This document shows positions 42,766 to 51,298 of a DNA stretch of 64,000 nucleotides, piece after piece. Every line of letters begins with the position of its first letter. The first letter of the stretch is position 1. The stretch covers positions 62,001 to 126,000 of the forward strand of contig NZ_JH992944.1 in the NCBI RefSeq assembly GCF_000315485.1, read 5' to 3'. This DNA comes from Bacteroides oleiciplenus YIT 12058 (GTDB lineage: Bacteria; Bacteroidota; Bacteroidia; Bacteroidales; Bacteroidaceae). The translations under genes were made by a program, and so were the position numbers. Below the pieces are notes generated by a model. The model did no database searches. It had not been told where the DNA came from and saw nothing but the letters and a program-made list of their open reading frames with translations.

Positions 42766-43326
42766 TTATTGTAAGTCCGTTATCGCCTCCCGCAATTCCT
42801 TCACGCCACGCCATGCTCTGAGGAACAAACGGAGTCCAGCCAGCAGTCCGATGCCAAGCCCCGTCCATGCACCTGCCATCACATAGGGATCACCAAATCC
42901 CGACATATCCCATAGCATACTCACCAGCAAAGGTACGGCACACAATACACTTACAGCGATCCCCACCTTGAAAGACATATGAAAGCGACTTTCTGCCAGA
43001 CAAACCTCACGCACAGTCAGTTTCAGGCAGTCAATCCGTTTTAGCAATAGCCACCATGTGAATTGGCGAGCTATGATTACAGCCACAAACACAAACAGCA
43101 ATACCCACGTCAGCAGACTAAAGGCATAGTTGTCATGACGGTTCATTATCAAGAGAAGGGCAGGCAAAACAACCACCAGCATCATGAACCGCTTCAGTAT
43201 ACGTTCCCGCACCTGTTGCAGTTTGCTGTTCACCGTTTTATTCTGTTGCTGACGCTGTTCCATTTCCAACCGCCCCAGTCTTTCTTCCATTATATTCCAG
43301 TTTTGTTTCAATTCTTCCAGTTCCAT
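42766..43326 (-). CDS. Membrane protein co-encoded with ECF sigma factor
   Basis: A 186-residue protein. An N-terminal coiled-coil-like cytoplasmic part (LEELKQNWNIMEERLGRLEMEQRQQQNKTV) precedes four hydrophobic helices (about residues 52-65, 68-90, 122-140 and 146-168). It lies 12 bp downstream of the sigma factor, the usual place for an anti-sigma factor, but no FecR or zinc anti-sigma motif is visible. Regulatory partnership with the sigma factor is inferred from position. Confidence 0.65.
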   Translation of the reverse strand: MELEELKQNWNIMEERLGRLEMEQRQQQNKTVNSKLQQVRERILKRFMMLVVVLPALLLIMNRHDNYAFSLLTWVLLFVFVAVIIARQFTWWLLLKRIDCLKLTVREVCLAESRFHMSFKVGIAVSVLCAVPLLVSMLWDMSGFGDPYVMAGAWTGLGIGLLAGLRLFLRAWRGVKELREAITDLQ

Positions 43327-43338
43327 AATCTGTCTTAT

Positions 43339-43827
43339 TTAGCTATTCGCTTGTTTGGTTAGTTTATCCTTGATTCGTTTCAGTCTCGAAGCTACGGTAT
43401 TGCGCGGCACGCCCACAATTTCCGCAATCTCCTCATAAGAGTTTTCGTCCAGCCATAGGAGGATGACGGCACGTTCAAACTTGTCCAATCCCGCAATGAG
43501 GCGATACATCTCTTTCAGGCGCCGGGTAGTTTCGTTATCCTCTGCCTCGAGACCGTAGAGGGAATCGAGCGAGGTATGTTCGCCCCGGCGTTGCTGCTGG
43601 CGGTAGAAGGAGATGCAGGTGTTCAGTCCTACGCGGTAAATCCACGAAGAAGGTTTGCCTTTTCCTTCATATCCGTCGAAACCTCGCCAAAGGTTTATCA
43701 CAACTTCCTGATAGAGGTCCTTAAAGTTATCTCCATCCGTGGCATACATATAGCAGATTTTATAAATCACCCGCTTATATTCCTCAATGAGAGAAGTGAA
43801 CTGTTTTTCTTTCGTATTCTGTTCCAT
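43339..43827 (-). CDS. ECF-type RNA polymerase sigma factor
   Basis: A 162-residue sigma-70 family protein from the ATG at 43827 (MEQNTKEKQFTSLIEEYKR). A longer frame from 43932 would extend into the repeat-adjacent leader and lacks homology. Region 2 is YMYATDGDNFKDLYQEVVINLWRGFDGY. Region 4 HTH is SYEEIAEIVGVPRNTVASRLKRIKDKL. It is co-transcribed with the following membrane protein; array 3 lies just upstream. Confidence 0.9.
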   Translation of the reverse strand: MEQNTKEKQFTSLIEEYKRVIYKICYMYATDGDNFKDLYQEVVINLWRGFDGYEGKGKPSSWIYRVGLNTCISFYRQQQRRGEHTSLDSLYGLEAEDNETTRRLKEMYRLIAGLDKFERAVILLWLDENSYEEIAEIVGVPRNTVASRLKRIKDKLTKQANS

Positions 43828-43935
43828 CTTAAGATAGTCTTTTGTACATAAGACGCCCGCTTTGGATATTAGTTGCAGGAGGGAAGAAAAAAAAGACAAG
43901 TTAAGGCTGTTTTCACGCTCAGTATTTGCCATCTT

Positions 43936-44057
43936 TTGCCAAGCTTATGGCAAAGTTTTGCCAGTGTGGTGGCAAAGTCTTGCCAAGCCTATGGCAAAGT
44001 CTTGCCACTTCGATGGCAAAAGTTTGCCAATACGGTGGCAAAACATTGGCAAAGTAA
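43936..44057. repeat. 22-bp tandem palindrome array (array 3)
   Basis: TTGCCA cores occur at 43936, 43958, 43980, 44002 and 44024, and TTGGCA at 44046, an exact 22-bp period. Each full unit is TTGCCA-N6-TGGCAAARTY, so every unit is itself a palindrome with a variable 6-bp centre. It lies upstream of the ECF sigma factor gene and ahead of the 6S-like RNA. Confidence 0.85.
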
Positions 44058-44165
44058 TAGCAACGAATTGCTTCACTTAGAGGTCACTGTTTCAGTAGGG
44101 CTAGCTATAAAGATTTTATAGTTCATTTCTACCTCGATCTATGCATACTTTTTGAAAAAAAATTG

Positions 44166-44173
44166 TACCTTTG
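44166..44173 (+). promoter_or_regulatory. -7 element of the 6S-like RNA promoter
   Basis: TACCTTTG matches TAnnTTTG and lies directly before the structured RNA. The upstream -33 element is poor (TTTTTG spaced too close). Confidence 0.5.
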
Positions 44174-44179
44174 TCGCGT

Positions 44180-44417
44180 ATTTCTTTCGTAGAGAAGAGA
44201 TATGTTTCCGATTTGGAGATATCATTTTATTATTCGTAACTTCTAAAGTCTGGTAAATTTTTACAAGCACGGATAATAAGTGAAAAGGTCTCCACGTCCG
44301 GGTTGCGTATAACTTTGTTATATACACTCTGGCGTGGGGCTATTGCTTATTATTGCTTGGCAGGTTTACCAGAGCCTTGAGGTTGAATAATATGCCAATA
44401 GTTCCCACGTCTTTTTT
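44180..44417 (+). ncRNA. Long rod-like RNA, candidate 6S RNA
   Basis: The sequence folds back on itself along its length: TATTATTC (44229-44236) with GAATAATA; CTGGTAAA (44250-44257) with TTTACCAG; CAAGCA-cgg-ATAATAAG (44264-44280) with CTTATTATTGCTTG (44346-44359); CCACG (44292-44296) with CGTGG (44333-44337). A variable terminal region closes the rod. A long single hairpin interrupted by bulges, promoter TACCTTTG before it and a T-run at 44412-44417, is the architecture of 6S RNA. The assignment rests on structure only, without family comparison. Confidence 0.6.
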
Positions 44418-44469
44418 ATGTTTAAAGAAATAGGGAATACACGACTAACCCTTTAAAACTTATAACACG

Positions 44470-44694
44470 ATGAATGAACCTCTTACCTGCTCCTGCCAGA
44501 TGAAAACCGACTTAGAAAACTCAGCCGATGCACTTTCGTTTCTCGAAGAGAATTACTCTTTACCCAGTATCAGGAACAATCTGAATAAATTTTCTAAGCA
44601 AGAACTGCGCTGTGCTTGTTGCCTGTTGGAGACTGCCTTAATGAGAATATCCCAAAAGAAAACGATTTGGGAGCGATTGACTGTAAAGAAGTAG
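44470..44694 (+). CDS. Small hypothetical protein
   Basis: A 74-residue protein, MNEPLTCSCQMKTDLENSADALSFLEENYS...LRCACCLLETALMRISQKK, with two Cys clusters (CSC and CACC) and mostly helical character. It lies between the 6S-like RNA and purM. No family recognised. It may be real, judging by composition and a start 52 bp after the RNA terminator, but it could also be a chance frame. Confidence 0.4.
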   Translation: MNEPLTCSCQMKTDLENSADALSFLEENYSLPSIRNNLNKFSKQELRCACCLLETALMRISQKKTIWERLTVKK

Positions 44695-44781
44695 AGTTAG
44701 GCTAATTTCTTACGCAAACTCAAGGCTATAAGCAAAATAATCGCTACTTTTGCGCATTCAATTGAAAAAACATATCAACTC

Positions 44782-45951
44782 ATGAGTAACCAAAGATACA
44801 TGATGCGTGGTGTCAGCGCGTCTAAAGAAGATGTGCACAATGCCATCAAGAACATCGACAAAGGAATTTTCCCGCAAGCTTTCTGCAAAATCATCCCCGA
44901 CATTTTGGGCGGAAACCCGGAGTATTGCAACATTATGCATGCCGACGGTGCAGGTACCAAGTCCTCGCTGGCTTATATGTACTGGAAAGAAACGGGTGAC
45001 CTCTCCGTATGGAAAGGCATTGCACAAGATGCCCTGATTATGAATATCGACGACCTGCTCTGTGTAGGTGCAGTGGATAATATTCTGGTGTCTTCCACCA
45101 TCGGACGAAACAAATTGCTGATTCCGGGCGAAGTAATCTCCGCCATCATCAACGGCACAGACGAGTTGCTCGCCGAACTCCGTGAGATGGGCGTAGGCGT
45201 ATATGCCACAGGTGGCGAAACCGCCGACGTAGGCGACTTGGTGCGTACCATCATCGTAGACAGCACCGTGACTTGCCGCATGAAGCGCAGCGATGTGATT
45301 GACAATGCGAATATCCGTCCGGGCGATGTGATTGTAGGCATGGCTTCTTACGGACAGGCTACTTACGAGAAAGAATATAACGGCGGCATGGGCAGCAACG
45401 GCCTGACCTCTGCCCGCCACGACGTATTCTCCAAGTATCTGGCAGAGAAATATCCCGAAAGTTATGATAAGGCAGTGCCCGAAGAGCTGGTTTACAGTGG
45501 CGGTTTGAAACTGACGGATGCCGTAGAAGGTAGTCCGCTGGATGCAGGCAAACTGGTGCTCTCCCCTACTCGCACGTATGCGCCGGTGGTGAAAAAGTTG
45601 CTGGATGCGCTTCGTCCTGAAATCCACGGTATGGTACACTGCTCGGGTGGCGCACAAACCAAAGTGCTGCACTTTATAGGAGATAATTGTCGCGTAATTA
45701 AGGATAACCTGTTCCCTGTTCCTCCCTTGTTCAAAACCATTAAGGAAGAGAGTAACACGGACTGGGCAGAGATGTACAAGGTATTCAATATGGGACACAG
45801 ACTGGAAGTATACCTGTCGCCCGAACATGCCGAAGAAGTAATCGCCATCAGCAAGAGTTTCGGTATCGATGCTCAGATTGTGGGACGCATTGAGGAAAGC
45901 GATAAGAAGGAGCTGATTATTAAGAGCGAGTTCGGAGAATTTAGATACTAA
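44782..45951 (+). CDS. purM: Phosphoribosylformylglycinamidine cyclo-ligase (AIR synthase)
   Basis: A 389-residue PurM-type ATP-grasp-like fold enzyme that closes the imidazole ring in purine synthesis. It has HADGAGTKSSLAYMYWKE (substrate loop), IAQDALIMNIDDLLCVGA, and GVGVYATGGETADVGDLVRT. The long form is usual for Bacteroidetes. The -7 element TACTTTTG is at 44745-44752. Confidence 0.94.
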   Translation: MSNQRYMMRGVSASKEDVHNAIKNIDKGIFPQAFCKIIPDILGGNPEYCNIMHADGAGTKSSLAYMYWKETGDLSVWKGIAQDALIMNIDDLLCVGAVDNILVSSTIGRNKLLIPGEVISAIINGTDELLAELREMGVGVYATGGETADVGDLVRTIIVDSTVTCRMKRSDVIDNANIRPGDVIVGMASYGQATYEKEYNGGMGSNGLTSARHDVFSKYLAEKYPESYDKAVPEELVYSGGLKLTDAVEGSPLDAGKLVLSPTRTYAPVVKKLLDALRPEIHGMVHCSGGAQTKVLHFIGDNCRVIKDNLFPVPPLFKTIKEESNTDWAEMYKVFNMGHRLEVYLSPEHAEEVIAISKSFGIDAQIVGRIEESDKKELIIKSEFGEFRY

Positions 45952-45971
45952 TTAAATATCTGACTAATAAA

Positions 45972-46175
45972 ATGAAGAAACTCATTTATATATTATGCTG
46001 CCTTTTTTGCCTCTGTATCACCATAGATATGGGGTGCGATATATGGGAACAAGTATCTACACAACCATTCACTTTCCGGATGTTTATGCGTATGCTTGCA
46101 CTTTTGGGCTGGTGTTTCATCACTTATGGTGTCATCACCCAAAGATATAAATGGGTACAAAAACTTTGTAAATAG
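45972..46175 (+). CDS. Small two-helix membrane protein
   Basis: A 67-residue protein with hydrophobic segments at residues 4-20 (LIYILCCLFCLCITIDM) and 38-56 (RMLALLGWCFITYGVI) and a basic C-terminus. It lies 20 bp after purM and 5 bp before prfA in the same direction, which supports a real gene. Function unknown. Confidence 0.55.
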   Translation: MKKLIYILCCLFCLCITIDMGCDIWEQVSTQPFTFRMFMRMLALLGWCFITYGVITQRYKWVQKLCK

Positions 46176-46180
46176 AATAA

Positions 46181-47293
46181 ATGGCAGACAACAACACCAT
46201 ATTAGAAAAACTGGAAGGCCTCGTTGCCCGCTTCGAAGAAGTATCGACGCTGATTACAGACCCGGCAGTGATTGCCGACCAGAAGCGTTATGTGAAGCTC
46301 ACCAAAGAGTATAAAGAACTGGGCGACCTGATGAATGCCCGCAAAGAATATATCCAGGTACTGAACGGCATTGAGGAAGCCAAGGAAATCATCACCAACG
46401 AAACAGACCCGGAAATGCGGGAAATGGCACGTGAAGAACTGGATGCCTGCCAAACCCGACAGCCGGAACTGGAAGAGCACATCAAACTCCTCCTTGTGCC
46501 TGCCGACCCGCAGGACGGCAAGAATGCCATCCTCGAAATCCGTGGTGGTACGGGTGGCGACGAAGCCGCTATCTTTGCCGGAGACCTCTTCCGCATGTAT
46601 ACCAAGTTTTGCGAAACGAAAGGTTGGAGAATGGAAATATCCAGCGTCAACGAAGGCGCAGCAGGCGGATTCAAGGAAATCATCTGTAGCGTGACGGGCG
46701 AAAATGTCTACGGAACCCTGAAATATGAATCGGGCGTACACCGCGTGCAACGCGTGCCGGCTACTGAGACACAGGGTCGTGTGCATACTTCTGCCGCCAG
46801 TGTGGCAGTGCTTCCCGAAGCCGAAGAGTTTGACGTAGTCATCAACGAAGGCGAAATCAAATGGGATACTTTCCGAAGCGGCGGTGCCGGCGGACAGAAC
46901 GTAAACAAGGTGGAATCCGGCGTGCGCTTGCGTTACGTCTGGAGAAACCCCAACACAGGCACTTCCGAAGAAATCCTGATAGAATGTACCGAAACGCGTG
47001 ACCAGCCTAAAAACAAGGAACGCGCCCTCTCCCGTCTGCGTACCTTCATCTACGACAAGGAACACCAGAAATACTTGGATGACATCGCTTCCAAGCGGAA
47101 AACAATGGTATCTACCGGAGACCGCTCCGCAAAAATCCGTACCTATAATTATCCGCAGGGACGCATCACCGACCATCGCATCAACTATACCATTTATAAC
47201 CTCGCCGCCTTTATGGATGGCGGCATCCAGGACTGCATCGACCACCTGATTGTTGCAGAAAATGCAGAACGACTGAAAGAAAGCGAACTGTAA
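46181..47293 (+). CDS. prfA: Peptide chain release factor 1
   Basis: A 370-residue RF1 that recognises UAA and UAG. The GGQ motif appears in SGGAGGQNVNKVESGVRL (about residue 238), with the acidic PCRF domain RGGTGGDEAAIFAGDLFRMY before it. The stop-codon recognition region RVPATETQGRVHTSAASVAVLPE carries the PxT signature (PAT) typical of RF1. No frameshift is present. Confidence 0.95.
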   Translation: MADNNTILEKLEGLVARFEEVSTLITDPAVIADQKRYVKLTKEYKELGDLMNARKEYIQVLNGIEEAKEIITNETDPEMREMAREELDACQTRQPELEEHIKLLLVPADPQDGKNAILEIRGGTGGDEAAIFAGDLFRMYTKFCETKGWRMEISSVNEGAAGGFKEIICSVTGENVYGTLKYESGVHRVQRVPATETQGRVHTSAASVAVLPEAEEFDVVINEGEIKWDTFRSGGAGGQNVNKVESGVRLRYVWRNPNTGTSEEILIECTETRDQPKNKERALSRLRTFIYDKEHQKYLDDIASKRKTMVSTGDRSAKIRTYNYPQGRITDHRINYTIYNLAAFMDGGIQDCIDHLIVAENAERLKESEL

Positions 47294-47312
47294 AAAAACA
47301 ATAGCGAAGCGG

Positions 47313-49088
47313 ATGAAAGAACCTTTGTTAAAAAAAACATTCCATACCATGACGGAAGCTTTTCAGAATTGCTGGAAGCGCTTCCCCATCACTGTATGTT
47401 TTGTTTTTGTGCTTGCTGCCTATTTAGCCTATCTGGTGGCTACCGACATGGAAGGCGACAGGAAGCAATTGATGGTTCTGGGCTACTATTTCTCCATCGG
47501 CATGTTGCTTTCACTCACTCTCCATCTGTGGAGCGAAGAGATAAAAAGCAAACTGAAAAGCACAATTGTGCATGTAGTGATGCATGTGTTGCTCATTGCA
47601 GACGCCGTATATCTTTACAGCCTCTCACCCGAACAATCACTCACCGAAATAGGCATAGCCCACGGAGCAGGTATACTGGCTTTGTGGCTTTCGGTGTTTT
47701 TCCTTTCATTCACCAAAGAAAAGAATGACATCCCAAGCTGGAACTTTACCTCATATACCATAGGGACTTTTGTCACGGCAAATGTGGTGGGACTCATCAT
47801 GAGTGGCGGAATAAGTCTGCTGGTATTCTCGCTTCAGAAACTTTTCAATGTGGATGTGAGCTGGAGATGTTATCTATATATCCTTATTATATGTAGCGTA
47901 CTGCTCCCCATGTTGCTCTTCCTCGGCATGTTACCCAAAGACGAACAGAAACATGACCGGGAACCGCAATCATCGGACTTCCTGAAAGGAACCATACATT
48001 TCCTTTTCCTGCCGCTGATAGCAGGATATCTGCTTGTGCTCTACATCTATGCCGCCCGCATTCTTATCAGTTGGGAGTTACCCATCGGATGGGTATCCTG
48101 GCTTGTGGTGGCACTTATGGCAGGATGCATCGCTACCGAGTTCGGCCTATATCCGGCACGTATTCAGGAAACCAAACGGGCAAACGAATGGATTGCACGA
48201 TGGTTGCCTGCCTTGGTATTGCCGCTTCTGGTACTGATGACAGTCGGCATTATGCGCCGTTTCAACGATTATGGCATCACCATAAACCGCCTTTACATCA
48301 TTACGCTTAATATCTGGTTCTACATCGTTTGCTTCGGACTTGTCTTCACCAAGGCGCGTCGCATAAGCTGGATACCCATTTCATTTTCCATTATCTTCCT
48401 GCTCACCTCGGCATTGCCCGTGAACTATGCAAGTATCACACGGAATACAATCCGCAATGACGTAAAGGAAGAACTAAAACGTAGCTGCGACATGGAGTTG
48501 CCGCTCACGCGTGAGCAATATAATCAGTGGATAGAGACGCTTCCGGAGGGAACCGCGGCACAAGTGAACGATAAATTCATGTATCTGCGCAACTGGTTCG
48601 GGCGAAAAAGCATAGCCGACCTTGTGGATAGGGATGTATCGTTCTATTCTGCCAGACATCATTATGAAACAGATAATGACGACATTGCTGTTGATGCTGA
48701 ACCGGTATCTACACCCACCATATCATACAGAGCACAGGCAGCATCTCAGGTCGACATCAAAATACCCAATGGGTATAATCGGTTCATAGCCATCCCCGAC
48801 CCGAAAGAGTCAGATTGGAGTTGTACCATCCCACGTAAATATCTCGAGACAGGAATATTACCCGTCTCCCTCGGTACTCGGACAGGTCATATGAACGATA
48901 GTGTCTATATTGACCTGAAAACCCTTGAGACACTCCGCCAATACAAATATGGCGAAATGCCTCCCACTACATTCCAATGTAACTCAAACAAGAACCTGTT
49001 CATGCTTACCCGCTTCTCTTTAAATTATCCGAAAGTAGGACAAGAAGAACTTAAATTAGGCATAAACGGTTATCTATTCAAGAAATAA
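47313..49088 (+). CDS. DUF4153 polytopic membrane protein
   Basis: A 591-residue protein with about 11 membrane helices in the first 390 residues and a C-terminal soluble domain of about 200 residues. It contains LLITGYLLVLYIY-like and ISWELPIGWVSWLVVALM segments and YGITINRLYIITLNIWFYI typical of DUF4153. Function unknown. It starts 19 bp after prfA. Confidence 0.82.
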   Translation: MKEPLLKKTFHTMTEAFQNCWKRFPITVCFVFVLAAYLAYLVATDMEGDRKQLMVLGYYFSIGMLLSLTLHLWSEEIKSKLKSTIVHVVMHVLLIADAVYLYSLSPEQSLTEIGIAHGAGILALWLSVFFLSFTKEKNDIPSWNFTSYTIGTFVTANVVGLIMSGGISLLVFSLQKLFNVDVSWRCYLYILIICSVLLPMLLFLGMLPKDEQKHDREPQSSDFLKGTIHFLFLPLIAGYLLVLYIYAARILISWELPIGWVSWLVVALMAGCIATEFGLYPARIQETKRANEWIARWLPALVLPLLVLMTVGIMRRFNDYGITINRLYIITLNIWFYIVCFGLVFTKARRISWIPISFSIIFLLTSALPVNYASITRNTIRNDVKEELKRSCDMELPLTREQYNQWIETLPEGTAAQVNDKFMYLRNWFGRKSIADLVDRDVSFYSARHHYETDNDDIAVDAEPVSTPTISYRAQAASQVDIKIPNGYNRFIAIPDPKESDWSCTIPRKYLETGILPVSLGTRTGHMNDSVYIDLKTLETLRQYKYGEMPPTTFQCNSNKNLFMLTRFSLNYPKVGQEELKLGINGYLFKK

Positions 49089-49123
49089 TCAAATGAATCA
49101 TAAACAGACTAAAAATATTCGTC

Positions 49124-49954
49124 ATGAATAAACAACAGCTTTTTGAAAATATCAAGCGCAAGAAATCATTCCTCTGCGTAGGTCTGGATACAGACATCAA
49201 GAAAATTCCCGAACACTTATTGAAAGAAGAAGACCCGATTTTCGCTTTCAACAAAGCCATCATCGACGCAACGGCCGACCTTTGTATCGCCTACAAACCC
49301 AATCTCGCTTTTTATGAAAGCATGGGTGTGAAAGGTTGGATCTCCTTCGAAAAAACCGTGAAGTATATCAAAGAAAACTATCCCGACCAATTCATCATCG
49401 CTGACGCCAAACGCGGTGACATAGGAAATACATCTGCCATGTATGCCCGCACCTTCTTCGAAGAACTGGACATTGACTCTGTAACCGTGGCTCCCTACAT
49501 GGGTGAGGATAGCGTCACTCCGTTCCTCACTTACGAAGGCAAATGGGTAATCCTACTGGCACTGACCAGCAACAAAGGTTCGCACGACTTCCAGTTGACG
49601 GAAGACCCTAACGGCGAACGCCTCTTCGAGAAAGTATTGCGCAAATCGCAGGAATGGGCCGGAGACGAACAAATGATGTACGTGGTAGGCGCTACCCAAG
49701 GCCGTGCTTTTGAAGACATCCGTAAGATTGTTCCCAACCACTTCCTGCTCGTGCCGGGTGTGGGTGCACAAGGTGGTTCACTGGAAGAAGTTTGCAAATA
49801 TGGCATGAACTCCACTTGCGGACTGATTGTGAATTCTAGTCGTGGCATCATATACGTAGATAAAACAGAAAAGTTTGCCGAAGCTGTCCGCAATGCCGCT
49901 AAAGAAGTACAGCAGCAAATGGCGGAACAGTTGAAGGGAGTGATTAATGCTTAA
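49124..49954 (+). CDS. pyrF: Orotidine 5'-phosphate decarboxylase
   Basis: A 276-residue type 2 OMP decarboxylase that makes UMP. FLCVGLDTDIKKIPEHL at the N-terminus and the catalytic block FIIADAKRGDIGNTSAMYARTFF (DxKxxD) are present. VVGATQGRAFEDIRKIVPNHFLLVPGVGAQGG and a C-terminal VNSSRGIIY complete the family. It is in the same direction as the HD hydrolase that follows. Confidence 0.96.
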   Translation: MNKQQLFENIKRKKSFLCVGLDTDIKKIPEHLLKEEDPIFAFNKAIIDATADLCIAYKPNLAFYESMGVKGWISFEKTVKYIKENYPDQFIIADAKRGDIGNTSAMYARTFFEELDIDSVTVAPYMGEDSVTPFLTYEGKWVILLALTSNKGSHDFQLTEDPNGERLFEKVLRKSQEWAGDEQMMYVVGATQGRAFEDIRKIVPNHFLLVPGVGAQGGSLEEVCKYGMNSTCGLIVNSSRGIIYVDKTEKFAEAVRNAAKEVQQQMAEQLKGVINA

Positions 49955-49986
49955 TCACTTATCACTTACCCTTAATCACTAACAAC

Positions 49987-51213
49987 GTGTTCGAAAGGAA
50001 AATCATCAACGACCCGGTGTTCGGGTTCATCAATATTCCGAAAGGGTTGCTGTACGACATCGTACGGCATCCCCTTCTGCAACGCCTGAATCGCATCAAG
50101 CAACTGGGCTTGTCGTCTGTAGTTTATCCCGGCGCACAACACACCCGCTTCCAGCATTCGCTGGGCGCTTTCCATCTGATGAGCGAAGCCATCCAGCACC
50201 TCACCAGCAAGGGAAACTTCATCTTCGACAGTGAAGCCGAAGCGGTGCAGGCAGCTATTTTGATGCACGACATCGGACATGGACCGTTCTCCCATGTACT
50301 GGAAGATACCATTGTACAGGGTGTATCCCATGAAGATATTTCACTTCTACTGATGGAACGCATCAACAAAGAAATGAACGGACAGTTAACTCTTGCTATT
50401 CAAATCTTCAAGGACGAATACCCCAAAAGCTTCCTGCATCAACTCGTCAGCGGGCAACTCGATATGGACCGTATGGACTACCTACGCCGTGATAGTTTCT
50501 ACACCGGCGTGACGGAAGGTAACATTGGTTCGGCACGCATCATCAAAATGCTCGACGTGAAAGAAGATCATCTCGTAGTAGAGTCCAAAGGCATCTACTC
50601 CATCGAGAATTTCCTCACTGCCCGCCGTCTGATGTACTGGCAGGTATATCTGCACAAAACGTCCGTAGCCTACGAGAAAATGCTCATCAGCACCTTGCTC
50701 CGTGCCAAAGAACTGGCAAACCAGGGTGTGGAATTATTTGCTTCACCGGCACTGCGTTTTTTCCTTTACAATGACATCAATAAGGAAACTTTCTATGCCA
50801 ATCCCGAATGTTTGGAGAACTTCATCCAACTGGATGACAATGATATATGGACCGCTCTGAAAGTGTGGAGCACCCATAGCGACAAGGTTCTGTCCACGTT
50901 AAGTCTCGGAATGATTAACCGCAATATCTTCAAAGTAGAAATTTCTACTGAACCGATATGTGAAAAAAGAAAAAAAGAGTTAACTTTGCAAATCAGTCAG
51001 CAACTGGACATACCCCTCTCTGAAGCGAGCTATTTCGTCTCTACCCCCAGCATCGAGAAGAATATGTACGACCCGGCAGACGATAGTATTGATATCCTCT
51101 ATAAAGACGGAAGCATCAAGAATATTGCTGAAGCATCGGACATGCTCAACATTTCTCTTCTGTCTAAAAAAGTAAAAAAATACTATCTTTGCTACCAACG
51201 TTTGCATAGGTAA
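49987..51213 (+). CDS. HD-domain phosphohydrolase (SAMHD1/dGTPase-like)
   Basis: A 408-residue HD hydrolase. The start is a GTG at 49987 (reads MFERKIINDPVFGFI), supported by the conserved N-terminus. Metal motifs are HTRFQHSLGAFHLM (first His), ILMHDIGHGPFSHVLE (HD) and SGQLDMDRMDYLRRDSFYTGV (later Asp). The family includes dNTP triphosphohydrolases. The 3' end contains the probable promoter of the lpx operon (TATCTTTG 51184-51191). Confidence 0.9.
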   Translation: MFERKIINDPVFGFINIPKGLLYDIVRHPLLQRLNRIKQLGLSSVVYPGAQHTRFQHSLGAFHLMSEAIQHLTSKGNFIFDSEAEAVQAAILMHDIGHGPFSHVLEDTIVQGVSHEDISLLLMERINKEMNGQLTLAIQIFKDEYPKSFLHQLVSGQLDMDRMDYLRRDSFYTGVTEGNIGSARIIKMLDVKEDHLVVESKGIYSIENFLTARRLMYWQVYLHKTSVAYEKMLISTLLRAKELANQGVELFASPALRFFLYNDINKETFYANPECLENFIQLDDNDIWTALKVWSTHSDKVLSTLSLGMINRNIFKVEISTEPICEKRKKELTLQISQQLDIPLSEASYFVSTPSIEKNMYDPADDSIDILYKDGSIKNIAEASDMLNISLLSKKVKKYYLCYQRLHR

Positions 51214-51298
51214 GTATAAAATATTCACCCAAGGACAAGGAAATATAAAAAAAAAGTCCGTTATTTGTGATTTGAAACCATCTAACAAGAATAAGACA

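Noticed and set aside
43936..44057. CRISPR array
   Set aside because: Repeats are too short (arms of 6-10 bp), variable centres are only 6 bp, and no cas genes are present in the window.
43862..44121. Two open frames across array 3
   Set aside because: They result from the 22-bp repeat being open in two frames. The translations are frame-shifted copies of each other with no family features.
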